A stretch of DNA of 64,000 nt from Candidatus Electrothrix aestuarii. GTDB lineage: Bacteria; Desulfobacterota; Desulfobulbia; Desulfobulbales; Desulfobulbaceae. The notes beneath the pieces were generated by a model. It ran no database searches, was not told the DNA's origin, and saw only the letters and a list, made by a program, of their open reading frames with translations. The DNA is taken from positions 4,875,821 through 4,939,820 of the forward strand of contig CP159373.1 in assembly GCA_032595685.2 (NCBI GenBank). Reading direction: 5' to 3'. The position numbers and the translations under genes were made by a program. This document shows, in pieces, positions 52,900 through 61,063 of the stretch. Position 1 is the stretch's first letter, and every line of letters begins with the position of its first letter.

Positions 52900-53008
52900 A
52901 AGATCAAGCTAAACTTATCGTGAGATAAGGACGGAAAGCCTTGGATCTCAATGAAACGAGACAGCCGGGTTGCCTTAACCAAGAAAAAAGGCAATCTGGC
53001 TTTTTTTA
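52898..53008 (+). promoter_or_regulatory. c-di-GMP-I riboswitch 1 with terminator
   Basis: Aptamer 52898-52978: P1 TTAAG...CTTAA, then CAAGCTAAACTTATC-GTGA-GATAAGGACGGAAAGCC and a second stem ending GAGACAGCCGGGTTGCC. The GNRA loop, the GGACGxAAAGCC core and the GGGTTGCC 3' strand are the marks of GEMM-I RNAs. The terminator at 52964-53008 pairs GCCGGGTTGCCTT with AAGGCAATCTGGC and is followed by seven T. The 3' aptamer strand is shared by both folds, so ligand binding should permit read-through (an ON switch). Confidence 0.88.
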
Positions 53009-53032
53009 TATCCTGTAGCCGGATGCTGTAAA

Positions 53033-53138
53033 TTAAGATCAAGCCAAACTTATCGTGAGATAAGGACGGAAAGCCTCTGGGTCTCAAAAAAGAGATAGCC
53101 GGGTTGCCTTAATAAAAAAAGGCAATCTGGCTTTTTTT
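53033..53138 (+). promoter_or_regulatory. c-di-GMP-I riboswitch 2 with terminator
   Basis: Second aptamer at 53033-53112, repeating the first with CAAGCCAAAC, the same GTGA loop and GGACGGAAAGCC core, and a different second stem (GGGTCTC...GAGATAG). The terminator at 53098-53138 again uses GCCGGGTTGCCTT against AAGGCAATCTGGC with a T-run. The spacer CTGTAGC(C/T)GGATGCTGTA before each following unit is conserved. Confidence 0.88.
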
Positions 53139-53163
53139 ATACGCTGTAGCTGGATGCTGTAAA

Positions 53164-53244
53164 TTAAGATCAAGCCAAACTTATCGCGAGATAAGGACGG
53201 AAAGCCTTGGATCTCAGTAAAACGAGACAGCCGGGTTGCCTTAA
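53164..53244 (+). promoter_or_regulatory. c-di-GMP-I riboswitch 3, aptamer separated from terminator by an IS
   Basis: Third aptamer with all core blocks (CAAGCCAAAC, loop GCGA, GGACGGAAAGCC, GCCGGGTTGCCTTAA). The loop change GTGA to GCGA keeps the GNRA rule. Right after P1 the sequence reads GAAC and enters the IS91-like element; the missing half of its terminator appears 1.3 kb later at 54585. Confidence 0.87.
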
Positions 53245-53248
53245 GAAC

Positions 53249-54584
53249 AAAACGCCCTACGGGCGGATTAAAACGGAAGCAATTGCGGTATCCACTTAAC
53301 CTGCCGACCCGAAGAGTTTCTCTTGTTGCATTCTTGTTTACTCTTGCTTTCCACAAAAGGTCCGTCTCTGCTCAGATCAAAGATATCTCCATAGTCAGGA
53401 TGCCAAATCCGCCATAAAAACATTTTTTCTTTACAGTTTGGACATGTTAACGGATCTTTCCCGAAACTCTGTACTAGACGCTCTCTCCAGCTCAATGACC
53501 TTGAATCACTTTTCATGAATTCAAAAGTCTTCTGGATAAAACGTTTACAGTCCATCAAAATCTCTATCGCGATTGTTTTTGTACGTCGAGAATATAACCC
53601 ATAATGGCGGACCATCTTGAATCCCTTTAGCGGGATATGGTCAATTAATCGTTGTATGAACTCTTTGGCTGGAATCGCTTCGGTAACTTTAACTTCTGTT
53701 TTATGATCAATATACCAAAATGTTACTTCCTCACCATCGTAATTCGTTATCTTGTGCTCTGCCAATGCTGGACGAGCCATATAGCGACCAATATATCGAG
53801 CTGCATGTCTTGCTGATGTCATCTTGCTTTTACCATTTACATAAAAACCATTACGTTGGCTTTTAAACAGGTAATCTATGAATCTTACATTTTCTTTTGT
53901 TTGCGGCAAGCTAGCCTTTATTTCAGTCAGCAAATAATATTGCCATTTTTTTCTAAGCAGACCATATGGCAAAAATGGAATATCAACCCACTGATTGGAA
54001 GATGTTAATCCTCCTTCTGTCATTAACATATGGACATGCGGATTAAACTTAAGATCTCTTCCAAACGTATGGACAACTAATAGAATTCCCGGAACAGCAT
54101 CAACTCCTTTACTTTGAAGTACTTCCACAGCCGCTTTTGAAGCACAATCCATCATAATCTTGATCAGCATACGATCACTAAAAATTATCTTTCGGAGTTC
54201 TTGTGGAATGGTAAACACTAAATGTCGATGAACTACGTCGAATATACTTTTCACTGTCTTTTCAACCCATTCATCGACGTATCGCTTACCGCAAGACGTA
54301 CAGAATCGACACTTACAGGTGAACCCTACTCTCTTTTTTCAAAACAATTCGGACAAATATACTCGACATAGCCATTGGTAGACTCTCCACAGTTGATCAT
54401 TTTTTCTACATTTTCAACGATTGACTCCCAGTGAAGGCTTGAGTACCTGCTTGCCAATTCAACGCAGACTACATACCAAAAATCACGAAAGATTAATTTT
54501 ATCAGCTTATTTTTCATTAAGCTAATACTCTATTCGCAATTACAACATGTTGAAAGGAAAATTTTATAATTTCCTATACAATAA
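53249..54584 (-). mobile_element. IS91-like element, copy A
   Basis: A 1336-bp element without terminal inverted repeats or target duplication. It is preceded by GAAC (53245-53248), the IS91-family target, next to the end downstream of the transposase gene, where oriIS belongs. That end holds the hairpin CGCCC-TAC-GGGCG (53254 onward). The other end is CCTATACAATAA. The boundaries were set by comparison with copy B at 58491-59826, with which it is almost identical. Confidence 0.85.
53268..54517 (-). pseudogene. IS91 transposase (HUH type) with -1 frameshift, copy A
   Basis: Two frames join into one rolling-circle transposase. The first (54517-54326) covers a helical start and VEYICPNCFEKRE; the second continues VGFTCKCRFCTSCGKRYVDEW, completing a zinc finger, and goes on to MKSIFDVVHRHLVFTIP. 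The HUH motif is FNPHVHMLMTEGG and the tyrosine region is AARYIGRYMARP. The frame change lies in GAAAAAAGAGAGTAG near 54330. Copy B has the same break, so it predates the duplication or is a programmed shift. Confidence 0.85.
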
Positions 54585-54608
54585 GAAAAAAGGCAATCCG
54601 GCTTTTTT
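54585..54608 (+). other. orphaned 3' half of riboswitch-3 terminator
   Basis: GAAAAAAGGCAATCCGGCTTTTTTT continues the terminator of the third riboswitch after the IS. Alone it cannot form the stem. CTGTAGCCGGATGCTGTA, the spacer of the array, follows, then about 55 bases to the hcp start. Confidence 0.8.
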
Positions 54609-54685
54609 TATATCCTGTAGCCGGATGCTGTATCGGGCAAATACGAAGTTCTGTTCCCTTAATACTACCAAAGAGGAGAAATAAA

Positions 54686-55177
54686 ATGGCAAATACTATG
54701 TATCTCAAGCTTACAGGAGCAAGCACCGGAGAAATTAAAGGTGATTGTACGCAGTCAGGTCGTGAAGACATGATTCTGGTCTACCAATCCGACCATACAG
54801 TTGAAATTCCGACAGACACCCATACTGGGCTGGCAACAGGACAACGTATCCATAAACCCCTGAAGATTACTAAGCATAAAGATCAGGCAACCCCGCTTCT
54901 TTATCAGGCATGCTGTACCGGTGAACAGATCACAGAATTCGAACTGTGGTTCTACCGTATCAACGACAAAGGACAGGAAGAGCAATACTTTACTATTAAG
55001 CTGGAAAAAGCTGTTGTTGTCCAAATGAAAGAATACACACCTATGACCTTTCTGCCAGAGAATAAACCATATCATGATATGGAGGAGGTATGGTTCTCTT
55101 ACGAGAAGATCGTCTGGACCTTTAATCCAGATGGCATTGAGGCAGAAGACGACTGGAAATCCCCAGCAACCAGTTAG
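54686..55177 (+). CDS. hcp: T6SS tube protein Hcp
   Basis: 163 residues of the Hcp1 fold, which forms hexameric rings of the T6SS inner tube. Landmarks are YLKLTGASTGEIKGD at the N-terminus, RIHKPLKITKHKDQATPLLYQA, EFELWFYR, and the end EEVWFSYEKIVWTFNPDG. GAGGAG precedes the ATG by 7 bases. It is the first gene downstream of the three tandem c-di-GMP riboswitches, though the IS91-like insertion now lies between. A terminator follows. Confidence 0.92.
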   Translation: MANTMYLKLTGASTGEIKGDCTQSGREDMILVYQSDHTVEIPTDTHTGLATGQRIHKPLKITKHKDQATPLLYQACCTGEQITEFELWFYRINDKGQEEQYFTIKLEKAVVVQMKEYTPMTFLPENKPYHDMEEVWFSYEKIVWTFNPDGIEAEDDWKSPATS

Positions 55178-55213
55178 AATACTAACAAAAAAACTTTCAA
55201 CTCCATAATACAA

Positions 55214-55240
55214 GGGGCGAACCTATGTGTTCGCCCTTTA
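55214..55240 (+). terminator. rho-independent terminator after hcp
   Basis: GGGCGAAC-CTATGT-GTTCGCCC is an 8-bp perfect stem followed by TTTATA, 37 bases past the hcp stop. Hcp therefore has its own transcript. The 55241-55553 gap that follows is AT-rich and holds no gene that I can see, presumably the vgrG promoter. Confidence 0.75.
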
Positions 55241-55553
55241 TACCGGGCAGACACGCAGGTCTCCCCCTACAGTCTGCACCGAAAACGGGGAACTCGATTT
55301 GTTAACATCAACAGAAGCCATTATAAATGGTATTTGTCAATGTACGGAATGCGAGAGCGAGATAATGTATTTTTCATTAGGAGTTATTCCCTGAAATATG
55401 ATACATTATATAATGACTTTATGTGATTTTCATAAAAAAACTGCCCCGAATGTACGATGCCGTACCTACCACAACATAGCATCCTTCCGATTCTAGGGAT
55501 AAATCCGGTATATTTTCTACCTTCCGCATGAAGAAAGAAATGAGGAATAGCCC

Positions 55554-58310
55554 ATGCCCACTGACCTGTTAACGAAAAAAAAATTCTCTTTTACCTCTAA
55601 GGCAACTGATGATGACAGCTTTGCCGTTGTCAGTTTTACAGGTTCAGAGGCGATATCTCAACCCTACGAGTTTGAGATCGTCCTTGTTTCAGAAAAAACA
55701 GATATTGATCCCCTGCAGGTGCTGCACAATTCCGCTCGGTTTACCATTCACCGGGACAAGGAGCAGGATGTCCATTTCAACGGCATTGTGATGCAGTTCG
55801 AGGAGACCCAGGAATTCAACGGCTATCTCTTCTTTAAAGCCGTGCTGGCCCCCAAGCTCCGTTGGCTTGCCCTCACCCACCATAATCAGGTTTTTCTTGA
55901 CCTGACCATTCCTGGTATTATGCGGGAGGCCCTGAAAGATGCTGAACTATCTGACGGTATAGACTTCGAGTTCAGGCTTCAGAATGATTACCAGCCCATT
56001 GAATATGTCTGCCAGTATGACGAGTCGCACCTCAACTTTGTTTCCAGATGGGCAGAGCGGGAAGGTATTTATTATTTCTTTGAGCAGACAGACCAAGGCG
56101 AAAAGGTTGTCTTTACAGACACCAAGATATCGCAAGCAGATCTCGTCCTGGGCAAGGATCTGATCTATATGCCTCAGACCGGTTTAGATTCCCTGCACAC
56201 CAAAGAGGTTATTAAAGATTTTGTCTGCAAGCATACCCTGCTCCCTGAACGGGTCTACTTAAAAGACTATAACTACCGTAAGCCCTCCCTGGCAATGGAA
56301 GGGATCGCGGATGTTGATCCTGACGGCAGGGGAGAAAACTATATTTACGGCGAGCAGTTCTTTACGCCAGAGGAAGGAAACCATCTGGCAAAAATACGAG
56401 CAGAGGAACTCCTCTGTAGAAAATCGGTTTTCCTGGGCGGAAGCTCTGTTCCCTTTATGGTCCCCGGCTTTACCTTTGATCTCCAGGAACATTATAGAGG
56501 TATCTATAACAAAAAATACCTGATTACTGATGTCTCCCATGAAGGACACCAGACCGGGTATCTCATCTCTGGTTTAGGTCCAGCCCTTACCCCAAGAGAA
56601 GAGCAGATGTTTTATTCAAACAGCTTCACCGCCATCTACTCTGATGTCCAATTCCGACCAGTACGAATTGCAGTGAAGCCAAAAATATCCGGGACGATCA
56701 ACGCAAAGATTGATGCAGCCTCCAGTGGACAGTACGCCGAACTGGATGAGCAAGGACGCTACAAGGTTATCCTGCCCTTTGACCGCAGTGGCCGTCATGG
56801 CGGCAAGGCCTCGGCCTGGTTTCGGATGATGCAGCCCTATGCTGGGACCAACCAAGGCATGCATTTCCCCCTCCATAAAGGGACGGAAGTGCTGCTGACC
56901 TTTATCGACGGTGATCCTGACCGGCCATTGATTGCTGGAGCAGTGCCGAATCCTGAAACTGCAAGTCCTGTGACCGTAGAAAATCAAACGAAGTCCGTTA
57001 TTGCAACCGGAAAAAGTTCTGTTGATCAATCAGTGGGAGCGGCAAGTTATGAGCTTGGCTCGGCCGATAGCAATTATATTGAATTCGACGATGATGCTGA
57101 TGCTGAGCATATTTATATTCACTCGGCTGACGAGCTTTGGCAGGAGGCGGGAAGTAGTTATGGAGAATATCATCCATATGGAGAATATGAGAGTACAGAA
57201 ACCGGTGATATTCAAACGATGCTGAATAAATTTGGCACGGACTACAACCCAACAAAAATGATCGCAAGACATCTTACAGAAGAGACAGATGAAGATGGCA
57301 ATGTTACATCCTCTTATGAGGAACAAGATAATTTTTATGATGACGTGTTCCTAAATGCGCATGTCCATGTTTCTTCACTAGATACGGTTACTACCCAGGA
57401 AGGAAATATCTATGATTTCGGGGGCTATTGGAATTATAATCTTGGGAATAGCTATACAGAGAATCACATGGACCAGGATAGCTCTGTTACCCTAAATAGC
57501 AGTGAACTGCCAAATGACAGAATTAAAGACAGTGATGGAAATCAAATTGGAGGACCTAACTACGATTCAATCGAAGGATTAGAAAGTCATGGCAATAATG
57601 TATGGGTAGAGAAACACATTAAGGGTGCGGAATATGAATATAAAACGAACCACACTCACTTTGAAGTTCATAATCAATGTAATGATATAGAACATAGATA
57701 CGGAGGAAAGGACGAAAAATACTTATATGATGAAGATTCTGACGATGCATCTATGCATTCGATAGCTGAAAGTGGGCGTATGGAGGAATGGATATATGAC
57801 CGAGGAGATAGTAGTAAAATATTATCCTATGAATCAACAAAATGGGAGGGGAGTACGCTGAGAAATAAAGCTGAGTACAGTGGTACAAGGAGCAACCATA
57901 CGATGTTTAAGGAAGCAATTGAAACGACAAATTTCGTTCTCGGTGGAGCCTACAATTATGATGGCTATGTAGCGGCAAGTTTTAATATGGAGACCCACTT
58001 CGGACTTGACACATATTTCACTTTGTCAGCGGCAGCAAAAGTTAACATAGGCATCTATCTTTCTGGCGAAATTGATTTGTATACCAATCCAGCTTGGAAA
58101 ATCGTCCTAGACAATGGTAAGCCTACTCTTACTGGGCCTGGTACAAAGATAGCCCAAAAAGAGGAACTTGAAGCAGAACTCCAACAAATTATCTTAAGAC
58201 AAGAAACTATCAAGTTGAAGGACACATCTATCAAGCTAGGTTACGAGAAGATAACAGTAAAAAATGGCGAGGCAGAAATTAACAATTCAACTGTAAAATT
58301 ATTCACTTAA
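55554..58310 (+). CDS. vgrG: VgrG spike protein with unusual C-terminal domain
   Basis: 918 residues. The first ~475 closely parallel the VgrG at 48442, with VCQYDESHLNFVSRWAEREG, LKDYNYRKPSLAMEG and the OB fold GTINAKIDAASSGQYAELDE to ADPDRPLIAGAVPNP-like. The C-terminal ~440 residues differ from that VgrG: an acidic, His/Tyr/Asn-rich middle (DEEHIYIHSADELWQEAG-like, WVEKHIKGAEYEYKTNHTHFEVHNQ) and a hydrophobic glycine-rich stretch near residue 830 (ASFNMETHFGLDTYFTLSAA). It is more AT-rich than the first half. It may be an effector-bearing extension, but no toxin motif was recognised. Followed by IS91 copy B. Confidence 0.9.
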   Translation: MPTDLLTKKKFSFTSKATDDDSFAVVSFTGSEAISQPYEFEIVLVSEKTDIDPLQVLHNSARFTIHRDKEQDVHFNGIVMQFEETQEFNGYLFFKAVLAPKLRWLALTHHNQVFLDLTIPGIMREALKDAELSDGIDFEFRLQNDYQPIEYVCQYDESHLNFVSRWAEREGIYYFFEQTDQGEKVVFTDTKISQADLVLGKDLIYMPQTGLDSLHTKEVIKDFVCKHTLLPERVYLKDYNYRKPSLAMEGIADVDPDGRGENYIYGEQFFTPEEGNHLAKIRAEELLCRKSVFLGGSSVPFMVPGFTFDLQEHYRGIYNKKYLITDVSHEGHQTGYLISGLGPALTPREEQMFYSNSFTAIYSDVQFRPVRIAVKPKISGTINAKIDAASSGQYAELDEQGRYKVILPFDRSGRHGGKASAWFRMMQPYAGTNQGMHFPLHKGTEVLLTFIDGDPDRPLIAGAVPNPETASPVTVENQTKSVIATGKSSVDQSVGAASYELGSADSNYIEFDDDADAEHIYIHSADELWQEAGSSYGEYHPYGEYESTETGDIQTMLNKFGTDYNPTKMIARHLTEETDEDGNVTSSYEEQDNFYDDVFLNAHVHVSSLDTVTTQEGNIYDFGGYWNYNLGNSYTENHMDQDSSVTLNSSELPNDRIKDSDGNQIGGPNYDSIEGLESHGNNVWVEKHIKGAEYEYKTNHTHFEVHNQCNDIEHRYGGKDEKYLYDEDSDDASMHSIAESGRMEEWIYDRGDSSKILSYESTKWEGSTLRNKAEYSGTRSNHTMFKEAIETTNFVLGGAYNYDGYVAASFNMETHFGLDTYFTLSAAAKVNIGIYLSGEIDLYTNPAWKIVLDNGKPTLTGPGTKIAQKEELEAELQQIILRQETIKLKDTSIKLGYEKITVKNGEAEINNSTVKLFT

Positions 58311-58490
58311 TTCCATGCTGCGTAACTTCTCAATAAGTGGTGGTAGCTATCTGAGGCTTGAAAAAATTCTGGCATTAATCGCATTGGGCGTATCTACAAC
58401 TTGGGGGGACATTTGATAAATTGAACACTTGACCTCCCCATTCGCTCATTTCAAAACGCAGTTCGGAGAATTTCACCAAATCTGACGAAC

Positions 58491-59826
58491 AAAACGCCCT
58501 ACGGGCGGATTAAAACGGAAGCAATTGCGGTATCCACTTAACCTGCCGACCCGAAGAGTTTCTCTTGTTGCATTCTTGTTTACTCTTGCTTTCCACAAAA
58601 GATCTGTCTCTGCTCAGATCAAAGATATCTCCATAGTCAGGATGCCAAATCCGCCATAAAAACATTTTTTCTTTACAGTTTGGACATGTTAACGGATCTT
58701 TCCCGAAACTCTGTACTAGACGCTCTCTCCAGCTCAATGACCTTGAATCACTTTTCATGAATTCAAAAGTCTTCTGGATAAAACGTTTACAGTCCATCAA
58801 AATCTCTATCGCGATTGTTTTTGTACGTCGAGAATATAACCCATAATGGCGGACCATCTTGAATCCCTTTAGCGGGATATGGTCAATTAATCGTTGTATG
58901 AACTCTTTGGCTGGAATCGCTTCGGTAACTTTAACTTCTGTTTTATGATCAATATACCAAAATGTTACTTCCTCACCATCGTAATTCGTTATCTTGTGCT
59001 CTGCCAATGCTGGACGAGCCATATAGCGACCAATATATCGAGCTGCATGTCTTGCTGATGTCATCTTGCTTTTACCATTTACATAAAAACCATTACGTTG
59101 GCTTTTAAACAGGTAATCTATGAATCTTACATTTTCTTTTGTTTGCGGCAAGCTAGCCTTTATTTCAGTCAGCAAATAATATTGCCATTTTTTTCTAAGC
59201 AGACCATATGGCAAAAATGGAATATCAACCCACTGATTGGAAGATGTTAATCCTCCTTCTGTCATTAACATATGGACATGCGGATTAAACTTAAGATCTC
59301 TTCCAAACGTATGGACAACTAATAGAATTCCCGGAACAGCATCAACTCCTTTACTTTGAAGTACTTCCACAGCCGCTTTTGAAGCACAATCCATCATAAT
59401 CTTGATCAGCATACGATCACTAAAAATTATCTTTCGGAGTTCTTGTGGAATGGTAAACACTAAATGTCGATGAACTACGTCGAATATACTTTTCACTGTC
59501 TTTTCAACCCATTCATCGACGTATCGCTTACCGCAAGACGTACAGAATCGACACTTACAGGTGAACCCTACTCTCTTTTTTCAAAACAATTCGGACAAAT
59601 ATACTCGACATAGCCATTGGTAGACTCTCCACAGTTGATCATTTTTTCTACATTTTCAACGATTGACTCCCAGTGAAGGCTTGAGTACCTGCTTGCCAAT
59701 TCAACGCAGACTACATACCAAAAATCACGAAAGATTAATTTTATCAGCTTATTTTTCATTAAGCTAATACTCTATTCGCAATTACAACATGTTGAAAGGA
59801 AAATTTTATAATTTCCTATACAATAA
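58491..59826 (-). mobile_element. IS91-like element, copy B
   Basis: Second copy of the element at 53249, same length (1336 bp) and orientation, again directly after GAAC (58487-58490). I noticed only two differing bases, giving DRSFVE instead of DGPFVE near the end of the transposase. The two copies frame hcp and the second vgrG. Confidence 0.87.
58510..59759 (-). pseudogene. IS91 transposase with -1 frameshift, copy B
   Basis: Same two-frame structure as copy A: N-terminal zinc-finger frame 59759-59568, then the main HUH frame 59496-58510 with HVHMLMTEGG and YIGRYMARP. The break is at the identical A6 run, so if the two frames are not joined by ribosomal slippage, neither copy can make the protein. 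Confidence 0.85.
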
Positions 59827-60076
59827 AAAATCCTAATTTCGATGTCGGAGACGGTGAAATTCGTTTATGTGGCAATAAATTTTTCGCCCGTCAACATGTG
59901 GAGCAAAAAACTATCTGGAATTGATTTTGCGCAAAAAAATAAACCACGCAAGTACAGAAAGTTAAAATTCAACAAACTACAAAAAATAAGCGAATGGGGA
60001 GCTTGACATTTTAAAAAAATTGATCATCTTTTTTGTAAAATGGTTTTTATCAAAATTTCAGAAAGATGGTCTCACA

Positions 60077-60295
60077 ATGAGTTTTGTAATCAATGAGCTT
60101 GCCAGTCAGGATCGTCGTTTTCACGATTTATTTTCAGATGTTAAGAACGCAGACTCTTTAAGTGCGGTTATTTTAGCAAGTTTGATGTTCGGTTTAGCTG
60201 TAGCGAGAAGAGTAGCTTCAGATATTCTTACTCAAAGAGGTCAGGAGGAAGAAGTTCGCCTTTTCTGCCCGAAATGTGGGCATGCCCAGGCCTAA
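60077..60295 (+). CDS. small hypothetical protein with C-terminal CxxC
   Basis: 72 residues from ATG 60077 (the frame is open from 60020). MSFVINELASQDRRFHDLFSD at the start and FCPKCGHAQA at the end resemble the N-terminal part of ISKra4-like transposases, where a zinc ribbon follows a helical region, but this is tentative. The stop is created where the sequence changes into a DUF2169-like segment in another frame, so the gene is probably a truncated fragment. Confidence 0.4.
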   Translation: MSFVINELASQDRRFHDLFSDVKNADSLSAVILASLMFGLAVARRVASDILTQRGQEEEVRLFCPKCGHAQA

Positions 60296-60345
60296 TGGTG
60301 AATTCCTGGTTTTCGGTAGCCCTGTAGGGTACGTTTCCAGACATT
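60274..60345 (+). pseudogene. DUF2169 relic
   Basis: In the frame starting GGC at 60279 the DNA encodes GMPRPNGEFLVFGSPVGYVSRH and a stop, matching GMPKPNGEFLVSGS of the DUF2169 gene at 61064 and DLGMPKPAGEFLVAG of the one at 43021. The similarity is also visible as nucleotides (GGGCATGCC..., AATTCCTGGTTT). Only ~20 codons remain, so it marks a recombination scar of an earlier DUF2169 gene. Confidence 0.65.
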
Positions 60346-60378
60346 GAACGAAAAACATTGACCGAATCGTTGACAATA

Positions 60379-60684
60379 ATGCATAGAATTATACATGACA
60401 ACTTGGAACAGATTAAAGTATTGTGTAAAAGTCACAATGTCAGAGCGTTGTTTGCATTCGGTTCGGTATGCACCGATAAATTTACTCAAGAGAGTGATAT
60501 AGATCTGCTGATCTCGTTCGACTTGATGCCCCCCGGCGATTATGCAGATAATTATTTTGATGTAGCGGATAAGTTCGAAGAAATATTCCGCCGACGGGTT
60601 GACCTTATTACAGATAAGTCTCTGGAAAACCCTTATTTCATAGCCTCCGTCAATCAGACTAAGACCCTGCTGTATGAACAATGA
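60379..60684 (+). CDS. mntA: MntA-type nucleotidyltransferase antitoxin
   Basis: About 101 residues from Met 60379 (MHRIIHDN); an earlier Met at 60358 is possible. The nucleotidyltransferase motif FAFGSVCTDKFTQESDID is the GSx10DxD of minimal nucleotidyltransferases. In characterised MntA/HepT pairs this enzyme AMPylates the HEPN toxin. It overlaps the HEPN gene by 11 bases. It sits between T6SS genes and may have arrived with mobile DNA. Confidence 0.85.
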   Translation: MHRIIHDNLEQIKVLCKSHNVRALFAFGSVCTDKFTQESDIDLLISFDLMPPGDYADNYFDVADKFEEIFRRRVDLITDKSLENPYFIASVNQTKTLLYEQ

Positions 60685-61006
60685 AACCAAAAAATACCTT
60701 TATGACATAAAGGTATCGATTGATTCTATTGAGAGCTATCTTGGAGAAACTCGTGATTTCAACGTGTATCAAAGCAACAAGATGCTTCGTCGTGCAGTTG
60801 AGAGAGAGTTTGAAATTATCGGTGAAGCTATGGGCAGGATTGAAAAAATTTGCCCTGATATTTCGATATCAAGCAAACGGCAGATTATCAGCATGAGAAA
60901 CCGTGTGATACACGGATATGACAAAATTGACAATGAGATAATTTGGGGAACCATTGTTCGGTATTTGCCGATATTGAAAGAGGAAGTTAACGAACTGCTT
61001 GATTAG
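60674..61006 (+). CDS. hepT: HepT-type HEPN ribonuclease toxin
   Basis: 110 residues of the DUF86 HEPN family. The catalytic RX4-6H motif is visible as RNRVIHGY, including the Tyr two residues after His that is modified in known HepT proteins. The helical REFEIIGEAMGRI segment is typical. The start lies inside the MntA-like gene. Together they form a complete type VII toxin-antitoxin unit. Confidence 0.87.
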   Translation: MNNETKKYLYDIKVSIDSIESYLGETRDFNVYQSNKMLRRAVEREFEIIGEAMGRIEKICPDISISSKRQIISMRNRVIHGYDKIDNEIIWGTIVRYLPILKEEVNELLD

Positions 61007-61063
61007 TTATTCGGTGCGGGGGTAGCACTCTACGCTTATTGAGTCATTGAACCTGTATTCATC

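Noticed and set aside
59830..59930. Short open frame NFDVGDGEIRLCGNKFF after IS91 copy B
   Set aside because: About 30 codons with no start; perhaps the tail of a lost gene but not supportable.
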